64,000 bases of DNA from Mycolicibacterium holsaticum DSM 44478 = JCM 12374 (lineage in GTDB: Bacteria > Actinomycetota > Actinomycetes > Mycobacteriales > Mycobacteriaceae): assembly GCF_019645835.1 (NCBI RefSeq), contig NZ_CP080998.1:3224001-3288000 (forward strand), given 5' to 3'. The position numbers and the translations under genes are program-made. Positions 19,526 to 28,911 of this stretch are shown here, piece by piece. The notes beneath the pieces were generated by a model. That model did no database searches. It saw only the letters and a program-made list of their open reading frames with translations, and was not told where the DNA came from. Each line of letters begins with the position of its first letter. Position 1 is the stretch's first letter.

Positions 19526-20878
19526 ATGACGACCAGCCAGCCGGGGGGCCCGACCCCCTCGCCAGAGCCCGCCCCCGGTTCTGCCCCGCCCAAGCCAACT
19601 CCCCGACCAGGTGCGCCACGTCCCGCTCCGCGTCCCGGCCGACCGGTCCCGGCGGCCGTCGTCGCGCCTGCGAGCGATCCGCACCGGTTCGGCCGCGTCG
19701 ATCCCGACGGCACGGTGTGGCTGATCACCGGGTCGGGTGAGCGGGTCATCGGGTCCTGGCAGGCGGGCGACCCCGAGGCGGCCTACGCGCATTTCGGGCG
19801 GCGCTTCGATGACCTGCACACCGAGGTGGCGTTGATGGAGACGCGGCTGGAGTCGGGCACCGGTGACGCCCGCAAGATCAAGGCCGCGGCCGCCACCCTG
19901 GCCGAGTCCCTGCCGACCGCGCATGTGCTCGGCGACGTCGACGCGCTGGCCGCCAGGCTGGCCGCGATCATCAATCACGCCGACGAGGCCGCCGAGGCCG
20001 AGAAGGCCCGGCGTGAGGAATATCGCGCCGCCCAGACCGCGCGCAAGGAAGCGTTGGCCGCTGAGGCCGAGGAGCTGGCCGTGAACTCCACGCAGTGGAA
20101 GGTCGCCGGTGACCGGCTGCGCGAAATCCTCGACGAATGGCGCACGATCACCGGGCTGGACCGCAAGACCGACGACACGCTGTGGAAGCGCTACTCCGCG
20201 GCCCGCGAGACGTTCAACCGCAGGCGCGGTTCGCATTTCGCGGAACTGGACCGGGAACGGGCGGGGGTGCGCCAAGCCAAGGAAGCGCTGTGTGAGCGCG
20301 CCGAGGAACTGTCGGGTTCCACCGAGTGGGGCCCGACCAGCGCCGCGTTCCGCGAGTTGCTCGCCGAGTGGAAGGCCGCCGGACGAGCGGCCAAGGACGT
20401 CGACGACGCGCTGTGGCAGCGGTTCAAGGCCGCCCAGGACGTCTTCTTCGCGGCACGCAACGCCGCCACGGCCGAACGCGACGCCGAGTTCCGCGCCAAC
20501 GCCGAGGCCAAGGAGGCGCTGCTGGCCGAGGCGGAGAAGCTGGACACCTCCGACCTGGACGCGGCCCGGGCCGCGCTGCGCACGATCGGCGACAAGTGGG
20601 ACGCGATCGGCAAGGTGCCGCGTGAACGCGCGGCCGACCTGGAGCGTCGACTGCGCGCGGTGGAGAAGAAGGTCCGGGATGCGCCGACCCGCGGCGTGGA
20701 CCCGGAGGCCCAGGCCCGTGCCGATCAATTCCGGGTTCGCGCAGAGCAATTCGAGCGGCAAGCGGAGAAGGCCGCAGCGGCCGGGCGGGACAAGGACGCC
20801 GCCGAGGCGCGCGCGAGCGCCGAGCAGTGGCGCCAGTGGGCCGATGCGGCCGCCGAGGCGCTGGGCAAGGGACGCTAG
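19526..20878 (+). CDS. DUF349 domain-containing coiled-coil protein
   Basis: The 450-residue product corresponds to Rv2731 and has the same length. It begins with a Pro-rich low-complexity region (about residues 1-50), then [20 protein letters not shown]. Most of the rest is alpha-helical DUF349 repeats: [35 protein letters not shown] and [19 protein letters not shown]. The repeats read as a long charged coiled coil. No transmembrane segment is visible. The open frame extends far upstream but the ATG at 19526, behind a GAGG, matches the family start. DUF349 proteins have no agreed function. Confidence 0.82.
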   Translation: MTTSQPGGPTPSPEPAPGSAPPKPTPRPGAPRPAPRPGRPVPAAVVAPASDPHRFGRVDPDGTVWLITGSGERVIGSWQAGDPEAAYAHFGRRFDDLHTEVALMETRLESGTGDARKIKAAAATLAESLPTAHVLGDVDALAARLAAIINHADEAAEAEKARREEYRAAQTARKEALAAEAEELAVNSTQWKVAGDRLREILDEWRTITGLDRKTDDTLWKRYSAARETFNRRRGSHFAELDRERAGVRQAKEALCERAEELSGSTEWGPTSAAFRELLAEWKAAGRAAKDVDDALWQRFKAAQDVFFAARNAATAERDAEFRANAEAKEALLAEAEKLDTSDLDAARAALRTIGDKWDAIGKVPRERAADLERRLRAVEKKVRDAPTRGVDPEAQARADQFRVRAEQFERQAEKAAAAGRDKDAAEARASAEQWRQWADAAAEALGKGR

Positions 20879-20898
20879 GGCGGGCGGCGCGCCTGCGC

Positions 20899-21951
20899 TC
20901 AGCCGGTGCGCGAGCCGATGGTCACCGTCGCCTGCTGGCGGTCACCGCCACGCACGAAGACGACCGGTTCCTTGGCGTCGGGTCGGGTCTGGCGCAGCAC
21001 GCTGAGCAGGTCCTCAACGGTGTCGACGGGCTTGCCGGCAAGTTCGACGATCACGTCACCGGGCCGCAGCCCGGCGGCGGCCGCCGGCGCGCCGGGATCG
21101 ACCCCGACGATCAGCGCGCCGTGTTCGGTGGCGACGCCGAGCCTGCGCTGGATGGCGGCGGTGACCTGGCTGGTGGAGATGCCCAGATACGGGTGGGTGG
21201 CCTTGCCGTCGGCGAGCAGTTGCTTGGTGACGTCGAGGACCGTGGCAGCAGGGATCGCGAACCCCAGCGACACTGCGCCCGCCGCGGGCGGGATGTAGGC
21301 CTCGTTGATCCCGACGACCCGGCCGCTGGCGTCGAGCAGGGCGCCGCCGGAGTTGCCCGGTGAGATCGACGCGTCGGTCTGGATCAGATCGACCAACGAC
21401 TGGCTCTGCGCCGCCGACCCGGGGATGTCGCGGTGCAGCCCGGAGATGACGCCGGCGGTCACGGAGTTCTGAAAGCCCAGCGGGCTGCCGATGGCCACGG
21501 CGATCTCGCCGGGTCGCGGCAGATCCGTGCGGAACTCGGGCACGGGAAGTTCTTTGCGTTCGGTGCGCACCACCGCCAGGTCGGTCACCGCGTCGGTGCC
21601 GACCACTTGACCCGCAGAGGTCTCGCCGTCGGCCAAAAGGATTGTCACATTCCGGGATTCACCCACGACGTGCGCGTTGGTCACGACCACGTCGGGTTGC
21701 AGCACCACACCGCTGCCGACGCCGCCGTCGCGCTGAACGGTCACCACGCTCGGGCTGACGCGCTCGACCAGATCGGCGAAACCTGCACCGGCATCGGGCG
21801 CCGCGTTGGGCGCGTTGGCCGGCGCGGCCGTGGTTGTGGTGGTGGGACTCGGCGACGGCGACGCCGACGTAGGTTCCTCGCTTTGACCGGCACAGCCCGA
21901 CATCGCGACCAGCAATGCCGCGACCGCCGCGGCGATCCCGATGCGCTTCAC
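20899..21951 (-). CDS. HtrA-like S1C serine protease lipoprotein with PDZ domain
   Basis: This 350-residue exported protease begins with a signal peptide and a lipobox-like site (MSGC, Cys20). A Ser/Thr/Pro linker (about 28-55) leads to a trypsin-like domain. The catalytic triad is visible as His94 (VVTNAHVVG), Asp124 (AVTDLAVVR) and Ser201 (ISPGNSGGALLD). A C-terminal PDZ domain spans about 250-345 (GVDPGAPAAAAGLRPGDVIV). It would act at the outer face of the membrane in protein quality control or signalling. It is convergent with the DUF349 gene, ending 20 bases from its stop. Confidence 0.88.
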   Translation of the reverse strand: MKRIGIAAAVAALLVAMSGCAGQSEEPTSASPSPSPTTTTTAAPANAPNAAPDAGAGFADLVERVSPSVVTVQRDGGVGSGVVLQPDVVVTNAHVVGESRNVTILLADGETSAGQVVGTDAVTDLAVVRTERKELPVPEFRTDLPRPGEIAVAIGSPLGFQNSVTAGVISGLHRDIPGSAAQSQSLVDLIQTDASISPGNSGGALLDASGRVVGINEAYIPPAAGAVSLGFAIPAATVLDVTKQLLADGKATHPYLGISTSQVTAAIQRRLGVATEHGALIVGVDPGAPAAAAGLRPGDVIVELAGKPVDTVEDLLSVLRQTRPDAKEPVVFVRGGDRQQATVTIGSRTG

Positions 21952-22082
21952 GCTCGGTCGCCTACCCGGGCCATCGGGCCCTCATACATTTGGTGCGGGC
22001 CGCAATCACACATGAAGCTCAGATTGCAGGGAACCCCCGGGAAATGCAACGGTTCAGTCGTTGACGACACGACGGCGCTGAT

Positions 22083-22682
22083 TTAGCCCTCAGGCTTGTC
22101 GGGCGTGTCGGGCTTGTCGTCGTGGAACCTGTCCAACAGGCCTTTGTGCTGGCGTTCGGCGGCCTCGCGGCGACGCGCTTCCTCGGCGGCGAGTTGCACC
22201 GCCGTGCGCGCCCACACCGCGCGCGCCCAGTGGTAGGTCACCACGATCACCGCCAGCCACGCGACGATGAGCCCGATCCCGGGTCCCGGGTACGGGCTGG
22301 CCGCCGTCTGCCGCGACCACACCGCCAGCAGTCCCAGCACGCAGGACACCGAAGAACCGGCCAGCGCGATCCAGGCCAGCGCCCAGCGCCGGGTCAGCAG
22401 CGCCAGCATCGAAAAGCCGACGCCGAACACCAGCGCGAGCCAGATGAACACCCGCGACGGCAGCGACACGCCTGCGTCGGTGGCGGCCTGGCTGTTGACG
22501 AGCACATCCCAGCCCATCGCGCCGCCGGTGTGCGGCAACACGAACGACAGCAGCAACACGAAGACACCGATGGCGATCACCAAAGCCCGCGGCCCGGGAT
22601 CGATTTCGCCGGCGATGCGGCGTTCGGCAGCTTCGATCTCTTCCTTGAACTGGTCGAAGTTGCCGTTGTCCGGCGTGCTCAT
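22083..22682 (-). CDS. Conserved membrane protein (Rv2732c-like)
   Basis: The 199-residue protein has a charged N-terminal helix ([18 protein letters not shown]), four probable membrane segments at about residues 33-52, 78-100, 103-122 and 133-155, and a basic/acidic cytoplasmic C-terminus ([20 protein letters not shown]). It corresponds in position to Rv2732c. Its ATG overlaps the miaB stop (ATGA), so it is translated with miaB. No functional domain is recognised. Confidence 0.75.
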   Translation of the reverse strand: MSTPDNGNFDQFKEEIEAAERRIAGEIDPGPRALVIAIGVFVLLLSFVLPHTGGAMGWDVLVNSQAATDAGVSLPSRVFIWLALVFGVGFSMLALLTRRWALAWIALAGSSVSCVLGLLAVWSRQTAASPYPGPGIGLIVAWLAVIVVTYHWARAVWARTAVQLAAEEARRREAAERQHKGLLDRFHDDKPDTPDKPEG

Positions 22683-24262
22683 CGGTCACATCCCGTCGAT
22701 GTCATGGTCTGCGCCGGTGCGCCGATTCCCGGCATGCCGAGGCCGACGCCGGTGCGGGGCCGTTGCCCGGCGGCGTGGGCGTCACCGGCCCGGGTGCGCC
22801 GATGGGTGTGGATCGGGGCGTCGGCGATCAGGTGATGCGGCGCGGCACCGGTGACCGTCGTGGTGACCACGTCGCCGGGGCGGATCTGCGCGCCTGAGGG
22901 GCTGAAGTGCACCAGGCGGCCATCGCGGGCGCGACCCGACATCCGCGCGGTGCTGGCATCCTTGCGCCCCTCCCCCGTGGCCACCAGCAGTTCGACAGTG
23001 CGGCCCACCTGCGCCTGGTTCTCCTCCAACGAGATCTTCTCCTGAAGGTCGACCAACCGCTGATAACGTTCCCCGACAACGGGTTTGGCCACCTGATCGT
23101 CGAACTGCGCCGCGGGTGTGCCGGGTCGCTTGGAGTACTGGAACGTGAACGCGCTGGCGAACCTGGCCTGGGCCACCACGTCGAGGGTGGCCTGGAAGTC
23201 CTCTTCGGTCTCGCCGGGAAACCCGACGATGAGATCGGTGGTGATCGCGGCGTGCGGGATCGCGGCGCGGACCCGGTCGATGATGGCCAGGTAACGCTCG
23301 GCGCGGTAGGAGCGGCGCATCGACCGCAGCACGCGGTCCGAACCAGACTGCAGCGGCATGTGCAACGTGGGACACACGTTGGCGGTCTGGGCCATCGCCT
23401 CGATCACGTCGTCGGTGAACTCGGCGGGGTGCGGCGAGGTGAACCGCACCCGTTCCAGACCTTCGATGCGACCGCAGGCTCGCAGCAACTTGGCGAACGC
23501 GCCACGGTCACGCGGTTGTTCGGGCCACATCGTCGGGTGCTCGCGCAAGCGCTCGTCCGTAGCGAACGACACACCGTAGGCGTTGACGTTCTGCCCGAGC
23601 AGCGTCACTTCCAGCACACCCTGGTCCACCAGCGACTGCACCTCGGCGAGTACGTCGCCCGGCCTGCGGTCGACCTCCTTGCCGCGCAGCGCGGGCACGA
23701 TGCAGAACGTGCAGGTGTTGTTGCACCCTACGCTCACCGATACCCATGCGGCGTAAGCGGATTCACGTGCCGCGGGCAGCGCGGAGGGGAACTTCTCGAG
23801 CGCATCGACGATTTCGACCTGGGCGGCCTTGTTGTGGCGGGCACGGTCGAGCAGCACAGGCAACGACCCGATGTTGTGGGTGCCGAACACCACGTCGACC
23901 CACGGGGCCCGCTGCAGCAGCGTGTCGCGGTCCTTCTGCGCCAGACACCCTCCGACGGCGATCTGCATGTCCGGGTCGGCCTGCTTGCGCGGGGCCAGGT
24001 GGCTGAGGTTTCCGTACAGCTTGTTGTCGGCGTTCTCACGCACCGCGCAGGTGTTGAACACCACGACGTCGGCGTCCTCGCCGGCTGCGGCCCTGCGGTA
24101 TCCAGCGGCCTCCAGCAACCCGGCCAGCCGCTCGGAGTCGTGCACGTTCATCTGACAGCCGTAGGTGCGGACCTGGTAGGTGCGCCCGTCGCGGCGGCCC
24201 GCCGCCGGGTGCGCGTACGGCGACGTCGCCGTCGCCGCCTGTTGGGTAACCACCGAAGTCAC
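22679..24262 (-). CDS. miaB: tRNA-2-methylthio-N6-dimethylallyladenosine synthase MiaB
   Basis: MiaB is a radical-SAM enzyme that adds a methylthio group to the MiaA-modified A37 of tRNA. The N-terminal UPF0004 domain supplies three ligands to one iron-sulfur cluster ([29 protein letters not shown]). The radical-SAM domain has [14 protein letters not shown], the CxxxCxxC motif, and the C-terminal TRAM domain ends around THRRTRAGD. The start is uncertain: the GTG at 24262 gives 527 residues, another GTG lies at 24253, and longer frames would run into the divergent gluA promoter region. Confidence 0.92.
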   Translation of the reverse strand: MTSVVTQQAATATSPYAHPAAGRRDGRTYQVRTYGCQMNVHDSERLAGLLEAAGYRRAAAGEDADVVVFNTCAVRENADNKLYGNLSHLAPRKQADPDMQIAVGGCLAQKDRDTLLQRAPWVDVVFGTHNIGSLPVLLDRARHNKAAQVEIVDALEKFPSALPAARESAYAAWVSVSVGCNNTCTFCIVPALRGKEVDRRPGDVLAEVQSLVDQGVLEVTLLGQNVNAYGVSFATDERLREHPTMWPEQPRDRGAFAKLLRACGRIEGLERVRFTSPHPAEFTDDVIEAMAQTANVCPTLHMPLQSGSDRVLRSMRRSYRAERYLAIIDRVRAAIPHAAITTDLIVGFPGETEEDFQATLDVVAQARFASAFTFQYSKRPGTPAAQFDDQVAKPVVGERYQRLVDLQEKISLEENQAQVGRTVELLVATGEGRKDASTARMSGRARDGRLVHFSPSGAQIRPGDVVTTTVTGAAPHHLIADAPIHTHRRTRAGDAHAAGQRPRTGVGLGMPGIGAPAQTMTSTGCDR

Positions 24263-24353
24263 GGCCCCATGGTACGGACCGGCCGATACGGCGACTTGGG
24301 CGGATTGACGACTTCCGGGCACGCCTGGCCTTCCCTCGGTAAGGTCTGCACCC

Positions 24354-25139
24354 ATGGAAACCGCCGGGTCGGATGCGAAAGACGTCGATCCGACCCGATC
24401 CGACGTGCCGATGATCTCGATGCAGGCGGTCAACAAGCATTTCGGCGACCTGCACGTGCTCAGGGACATCGACCTCGAGGTGGCGCGCGGCCAGGTGATC
24501 GTCGTGCTCGGGCCGTCGGGTTCGGGTAAATCGACGTTGTGCCGCACCATCAACCGGCTGGAGTCGATCGATTCGGGAACCATCGCGATCGACGGTGAAG
24601 TGCTGCCTGAGGAAGGCCGCACGCTGGCTCAGCTTCGCTCCGATGTCGGCATGGTCTTCCAGTCGTTCAACTTGTTCGCGCACAAGACAATCCTGGAGAA
24701 CGTGACGCTGGCGCCCAGGAAGGTGCGCAAGGCATCCAAGGATGCGGCGCGCGAGAAGGCGATGGCGCTGCTCGAGCGCGTCGGCGTGGCCAACCAGGCC
24801 GACAAGTACCCGGCTCAACTCTCCGGTGGCCAGCAACAGCGGGTGGCGATCGCACGTTCCTTGGCGATGAACCCGAAGGTGATGCTCTTCGACGAGCCGA
24901 CCAGCGCGTTGGACCCGGAGATGATCACCGAGGTGCTCAACGTGATGACATCGCTGGCGGCCGACGGCATGACCATGCTGGTGGTCACCCACGAGATGGG
25001 GTTCGCCAGGGGTGCGGCCGATCGGGTGGTGTTCATGTGCGACGGGGCCATCGTCGAGTCCGCCGCACCGTCGGAGTTCTTCACCAATCCCAAGAGCGAC
25101 CGGGCCAAAGACTTCCTCGGCAAGATCCTGCACCACTAG
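24354..25139 (+). CDS. gluA: Glutamate-type ABC transporter ATP-binding protein GluA
   Basis: This is the ATPase of a polar amino acid importer of the PAAT family, with 261 residues. Visible elements are the Walker [19 protein letters not shown], the Q-loop [16 protein letters not shown], the signature [16 protein letters not shown], the Walker [15 protein letters not shown] and the switch THEMGFARG. The N-terminal 19 residues ([11 protein letters not shown]...) precede the usual start [12 protein letters not shown]; the ATG at 24411 is the alternative start and gives a more typical length. It is the first of four same-strand genes encoding a full importer. Confidence 0.92.
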   Translation: METAGSDAKDVDPTRSDVPMISMQAVNKHFGDLHVLRDIDLEVARGQVIVVLGPSGSGKSTLCRTINRLESIDSGTIAIDGEVLPEEGRTLAQLRSDVGMVFQSFNLFAHKTILENVTLAPRKVRKASKDAAREKAMALLERVGVANQADKYPAQLSGGQQQRVAIARSLAMNPKVMLFDEPTSALDPEMITEVLNVMTSLAADGMTMLVVTHEMGFARGAADRVVFMCDGAIVESAAPSEFFTNPKSDRAKDFLGKILHH

Positions 25140-25155
25140 TCGAAAGGACCTACCC

Positions 25156-25962
25156 ATGCGATCCATTCCGAGGCGCCTGGTGGCGGCCGTCGCGCTCGCC
25201 GTCGCGTTACCGCTGGCGGCCTGCGGCGGTGGTGACAACGGCGACAAGGTCGTCATCGGGACGAAGTTCGATCAGCCCGGTCTCGGCCTGAAGAATCCCG
25301 ACGGCACGATGAGCGGCTTTGACGTGGACGTGGCCAGGTATGTGGCCCAGCAACTCGGTTACACCGAGGACCAGATCCAGTGGAAGGAAGCGCCGTCGGC
25401 GCAACGCGAGACGCTGATCGCCAACGGTCAGGTCGACTACATCGTCGCGACGTACTCGATCACCGACTCGCGCAAGGAGCGGGTGTCGTTCGCGGGGCCT
25501 TACCTCATCACGGGCCAGAGCCTGCTGGTGCGCAGCGACAACACCGATATCGTCGGCGCCGAGTCGCTGGAGAACAACAAGAAGCTGTGCTCGGTGGTGG
25601 GTTCGACCCCGGCCCAACACGTCAAGGAGAAGTACCCCGGAGTGCAGTTGCAGCAGTACGACACCTACTCGGCGTGCGTCGAGGCGCTCAAGAACGGTGC
25701 GGTCGACGCGGTGACCACCGACGAGGTCATCCTCGCCGGATATGCCGCTCAGAGCCCGGGGGCGTTCAAGGTCGTCGGGGGCACGTTTACCGAGGAGCGC
25801 TACGGCATCGGCCTGAAGAAGGGCGACACCGAACTGCAGACCAAGATCAACGACGCGTTGGTGAAGATGGAACAAGACGGCGCGTGGAAGGCGGCCTGGG
25901 ACAAGAACCTCGGTCCGGCGGGTTTGCCGGCTCCTCAGCCGCCGGCAATCGACCAGAGCTAA
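25156..25962 (+). CDS. gluB: Glutamate-type ABC transporter substrate-binding lipoprotein GluB
   Basis: This 268-residue lipoprotein captures the amino acid outside the membrane. It has a signal peptide with lipobox LAAC (Cys23) and the family 3 solute-binding signature SGFDVDVARYVAQQLG. The ligand-site segments YIVATYSITDSRKERVSFAG and DAVTTDEVILAGYA are those of glutamate/glutamine/aspartate binders. The ATG follows an AAAGGAC ribosome site, 16 bases after gluA. Glutamate is the most likely ligand by comparison with corynebacterial GluB. Glutamine or aspartate cannot be excluded. Confidence 0.9.
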   Translation: MRSIPRRLVAAVALAVALPLAACGGGDNGDKVVIGTKFDQPGLGLKNPDGTMSGFDVDVARYVAQQLGYTEDQIQWKEAPSAQRETLIANGQVDYIVATYSITDSRKERVSFAGPYLITGQSLLVRSDNTDIVGAESLENNKKLCSVVGSTPAQHVKEKYPGVQLQQYDTYSACVEALKNGAVDAVTTDEVILAGYAAQSPGAFKVVGGTFTEERYGIGLKKGDTELQTKINDALVKMEQDGAWKAAWDKNLGPAGLPAPQPPAIDQS

Positions 25963-25977
25963 AGCACACCTTCGCCC

Positions 25978-26658
25978 GTGGAGATCTTCAGCAGATACCA
26001 GGACCAGATCTTCGAGGCGTTCTGGACCACCATTCAGCTGACGGTCTCTTCGGCCGTCGGCGCGCTGGTGCTCGGCACGGGGCTGGCCGCGATGCGGTTG
26101 GCGCCGGTGCCGGTGCTGCGCTTGCTTGGTGCGGGCTATGTCAACATCGTGCGCAACACCCCGCTCACGTTGATCATCCTGTTCTGTTCGTTCGGCATAT
26201 CCCAGACGCTGGGCATCACGCTGGTGGATCCCAATTCGTTGACGTCGATCGAAGACAGCAACTTTCGGCTTGCGGTGCTCGGATTGACCGTCTACACGGC
26301 CGCTTTCGTCTGTGAGACGGTGCGCGCGGGGGTCAACACCGTTCCGCTGGGGCAGGCCGAGGCGGCCCGGTCTCTGGGGCTGTCGTTCGGGCAGAACCTA
26401 CGAATCGTTCTGTTACCGCAGGCATTTCGCGCGGTGATTATCCCGCTGGGTTCGGTGCTCATCGCGTTGACGAAGAACACCACCATCGCGTCGGCGATCG
26501 GCGTGGCAGAAGCGGCGTTGCTGATGAAGGAGATGATCGAAAACGAGGCTGCGCTGCTGGTGATCGGCACCATCTTCGCCGTCGGGTTCGTCATCCTGAC
26601 GCTGCCGTTGGGGCTGTTGTTCGGGTGGCTCGGAAAGCGAATGGCGGTGGCGCGGTGA
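25978..26658 (+). CDS. gluC: Glutamate-type ABC transporter permease GluC
   Basis: This 226-residue membrane protein has about five helices. The permease EAA loop reads GQAEAARSLGLSFGQNLRIV, followed by LPQAFRAVIIPLGS, and makes contact with the ATPase. It begins with a GTG at 25978 (VEIFSRYQDQIFEAFW) with no clear ribosome site. Its last four bases overlap the start of gluD (GTGA). It would form a heterodimeric channel with GluD in the cytoplasmic membrane. Confidence 0.9.
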   Translation: MEIFSRYQDQIFEAFWTTIQLTVSSAVGALVLGTGLAAMRLAPVPVLRLLGAGYVNIVRNTPLTLIILFCSFGISQTLGITLVDPNSLTSIEDSNFRLAVLGLTVYTAAFVCETVRAGVNTVPLGQAEAARSLGLSFGQNLRIVLLPQAFRAVIIPLGSVLIALTKNTTIASAIGVAEAALLMKEMIENEAALLVIGTIFAVGFVILTLPLGLLFGWLGKRMAVAR

Positions 26659-27533
26659 GTGGGTCGGTGCTCTTCGACGCGCCTGGGCCGCGGGCGCGGA
26701 TTCGCAATGGCGTCGTCACGGCGATCACCTTGGTGATCGCCTTGCTGGCGCTGTGGGTGGTGTACTCGCGGCTGCAGGCCAAAGGTCAGCTCACTGCCGA
26801 GAAATGGGAGCCGTTCCTCACGGCGAACCTGTGGACGACCTACATCATGCCGGGCGTGGAGGGCACGCTGACGGCCGCGGGGGTTTCGATCGTGCTCGCG
26901 CTGGTGCTGGGGTTGTTGCTCGGAGTGGGCCGGTTGTCTCGCGTGCTTCCGGTGCGGTGGGTGTGCTCGATCATCGTCGAGTTCTTCCGTGCGGTGCCGG
27001 TGCTGATCATGATGATCTTCGCGTACTTCCTGTACGCACTTTATGGTGTCTTCCCCGGCGAGCACCTGGCGCTCGCGGGGGTGATCACTGGTCTGACGCT
27101 GTACAACGGCGCGGTGATCGCCGAGATCGTGCGGGCCGGTGTCGCGTCGCTGCCGCGCGGACAGACCGAAGCCGCATGGGCGTTGGGCCTCACCTGGGGG
27201 CAGACGATGCGCTCGGTGCTGTTGCCGCAGGCGATCACGTCGATGTTGCCGGTGCTGATCTCACAGTTGATCGTCGTGCTCAAGGACTCCTCGATCGGCT
27301 TCGTGATCACCTTCGTCGAGTTGGTGCGGCAGGGCACCCAGGTCGGCGCGGCGTACGGCAACTACATCCCCGCGCTGATGGTCGTCGCGGTGCTGATGAT
27401 CACCGTGAACTTCACGCTATCGTGGTTCGCGACCTGGGTGGAGGGCCGGATGCGGCGCTCGCGTCGCGGGACTGCGCCGCTCGATAGCGAGGCCGTCGAG
27501 CAGGAAGTCGTCCCTGGCCCGACAGTCGGATAG
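26655..27533 (+). CDS. gluD: Glutamate-type ABC transporter permease GluD
   Basis: This second permease has 292 residues. An extra N-terminal helix (TAITLVIALLALWVVYSRL) is followed by the core helices and the EAA loop GQTEAAWALGLTWGQTMRSV. The C-terminus is a charged tail of about 35 residues, ending VEQEVVPGPTVG. The GTG at 26655 overlaps the gluC stop by four bases and is preferred over an in-frame ATG at 26625 inside gluC. A hairpin over the stop codon probably ends the operon. Confidence 0.9.
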   Translation: MSGSVLFDAPGPRARIRNGVVTAITLVIALLALWVVYSRLQAKGQLTAEKWEPFLTANLWTTYIMPGVEGTLTAAGVSIVLALVLGLLLGVGRLSRVLPVRWVCSIIVEFFRAVPVLIMMIFAYFLYALYGVFPGEHLALAGVITGLTLYNGAVIAEIVRAGVASLPRGQTEAAWALGLTWGQTMRSVLLPQAITSMLPVLISQLIVVLKDSSIGFVITFVELVRQGTQVGAAYGNYIPALMVVAVLMITVNFTLSWFATWVEGRMRRSRRGTAPLDSEAVEQEVVPGPTVG

Positions 27534-27551
27534 CCGCGCCCGGGGCGGCTA
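27531..27551. terminator. Hairpin at the gluD stop, between converging genes
   Basis: TAGCCGC (27531-27537) pairs with GCGGCTA (27545-27551) around a seven-base loop (GCCCGGG) that could itself be partly structured. It includes the gluD stop codon and lies eight bases from the end of the convergent oxidoreductase gene. Confidence 0.55.
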
Positions 27552-27558
27552 GACCCGG

Positions 27559-28380
27559 CTACAGCAGCGCGGCGCAGCGGCGCAACAGCGTGTCGCCCGG
27601 CGGCTGGTAGAAGGACAGCACGACGTGCTGGCAGCCGGCGTCGACGTATTCGACGATGCTGTCCAGTTGAGCGTCGACCTGCTCGGGACGGTCGGGGTAC
27701 AGGAACAACTGCACGCCGCGCCGGATCGATGACGGATCGCGACCCAGTTCGACGCACGCGTCGTCGAGATGACCGCTGGCAGTGGCCCATTCCCGCACCG
27801 ACGTCGACGGCATGTTCCATTCGTCGGCGTGGCGTGCGGCCACGCGCAGCATCTTGGGCCGCGCCGCGCCGACGATGATCGGCGGGCCGGGCCGTTGGAT
27901 GGGTTTCGGTTCGCAGAACGCGTCGGTGAGCGTGAAGAACCGTCCCGCGAAGGTCACCGACTCCTCGGTCCAGAGCCGCCGAATCACGGTGAGCGCTTCA
28001 TCCAGCATCGCCACTCGCACACCCGCGCGGGGAAAGTCGATTCCATAGCCGAGGTGTTCGGCCTCGTGCCAGCCCGCGCCGAGTCCGAAATCCATTCGGC
28101 CACCAGAGATATGGTCGACGGTGACCGCCATCTTGGCCAGCACCGCCGGGTTGCGGTACGTGACGCCGCTGACCAGACAGCCCACCCGTGCGCGCCGGAC
28201 CAGCACAGCCATCGCCGCCAGTGTGGTCCAACCTTCCAGCGTCGGGTCGGGATGGTCAACCAGGCCGTAGAAGTGGTCGTAGTTCCACACCGCCGGAAAC
28301 CCGAGGTCATCTGCGGCACGCCAGAACTGCTCGAGCGTGGCGTAGTCGAACGTGGGTGCCAGCTTCACCGAGAGCTGCAT
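27559..28380 (-). CDS. LLM class F420-dependent oxidoreductase
   Basis: This 273-residue TIM-barrel protein belongs to the luciferase-like monooxygenase class, which in mycobacteria mostly uses coenzyme F420. Landmarks are LGFPAVWNYDHFYG, the strand VGCLVSGVTYRNPAVLAKMAVTVDHISGGRMDFGLGAGW, the AGVRVAMLDEALTVIRRLW helix and PIIVGAARPKMLRVAARHADEWN. It starts nine bases after the recX stop on the same strand, so it may be read through from the SOS-controlled recA-recX transcript. The substrate is not known. It has no counterpart at this place in M. tuberculosis as far as I recall. Confidence 0.85.
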   Translation of the reverse strand: MQLSVKLAPTFDYATLEQFWRAADDLGFPAVWNYDHFYGLVDHPDPTLEGWTTLAAMAVLVRRARVGCLVSGVTYRNPAVLAKMAVTVDHISGGRMDFGLGAGWHEAEHLGYGIDFPRAGVRVAMLDEALTVIRRLWTEESVTFAGRFFTLTDAFCEPKPIQRPGPPIIVGAARPKMLRVAARHADEWNMPSTSVREWATASGHLDDACVELGRDPSSIRRGVQLFLYPDRPEQVDAQLDSIVEYVDAGCQHVVLSFYQPPGDTLLRRCAALL

Positions 28381-28389
28381 GCCGAAATG

Positions 28390-28911
28390 CTAGACCCGGC
28401 GTCGTTCGTGCTCGGCGGCCAGCTCGATGTTGACGACGTCAAGAGCCATCGTCTGGTAATAACCGCGACGGGCCAGCATGCCGACGAGCCTACGCGTCAC
28501 CTTGGCGTCATCGCCGTCGTCGAGCCTCTCCCGCCGCAGCTTCGCCCGGACCAGTTCCTCGGCTCGCGTCCGCTCCGCCCCGGTGTCAATGTCAGCCAAC
28601 GCGGCGGTGATCACCTCGTTGTCCACACCCTTGTTCCGCAACTCGGCAGCCAACGCGCGCTTGCCCTTTCCGGCGTTGCGCCGCCGCGACCGTACCCACT
28701 GCTCGGCGAAGTCGGCGTCGTCCACAAGGCCGACGTCGGCGAGCCGATCCAGTACCCGGTCACGGACGTCATCGGGGTAGCCGCGTTTGGTCAGCTGCGC
28801 CGCCAGCTCGGCGCGGGTGCGTGCCCGCACGGTGAGCAGGCGCAGACAAACGTTGTGCGCCTGCTCTTCGCGGGAGGCCTCAGAAGTCGACCGGGGCGGG
28901 CAGGACATCAT
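28390..28911 (-). CDS. recX: Recombination regulator RecX
   Basis: RecX binds RecA filaments and dampens recombinase activity. The 173-residue protein is built of three-helix RecX repeats: [45 protein letters not shown] and [21 protein letters not shown]. The ATG at 28911 gives [10 protein letters not shown], matching the start of the M. tuberculosis protein; the ATG at 28923 adds four residues. The 5' end overlaps the recA 3' end by 32 bases in another frame, so the two genes are co-transcribed and translation is coupled. Confidence 0.93.
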   Translation of the reverse strand: MMSCPPRSTSEASREEQAHNVCLRLLTVRARTRAELAAQLTKRGYPDDVRDRVLDRLADVGLVDDADFAEQWVRSRRRNAGKGKRALAAELRNKGVDNEVITAALADIDTGAERTRAEELVRAKLRRERLDDGDDAKVTRRLVGMLARRGYYQTMALDVVNIELAAEHERRRV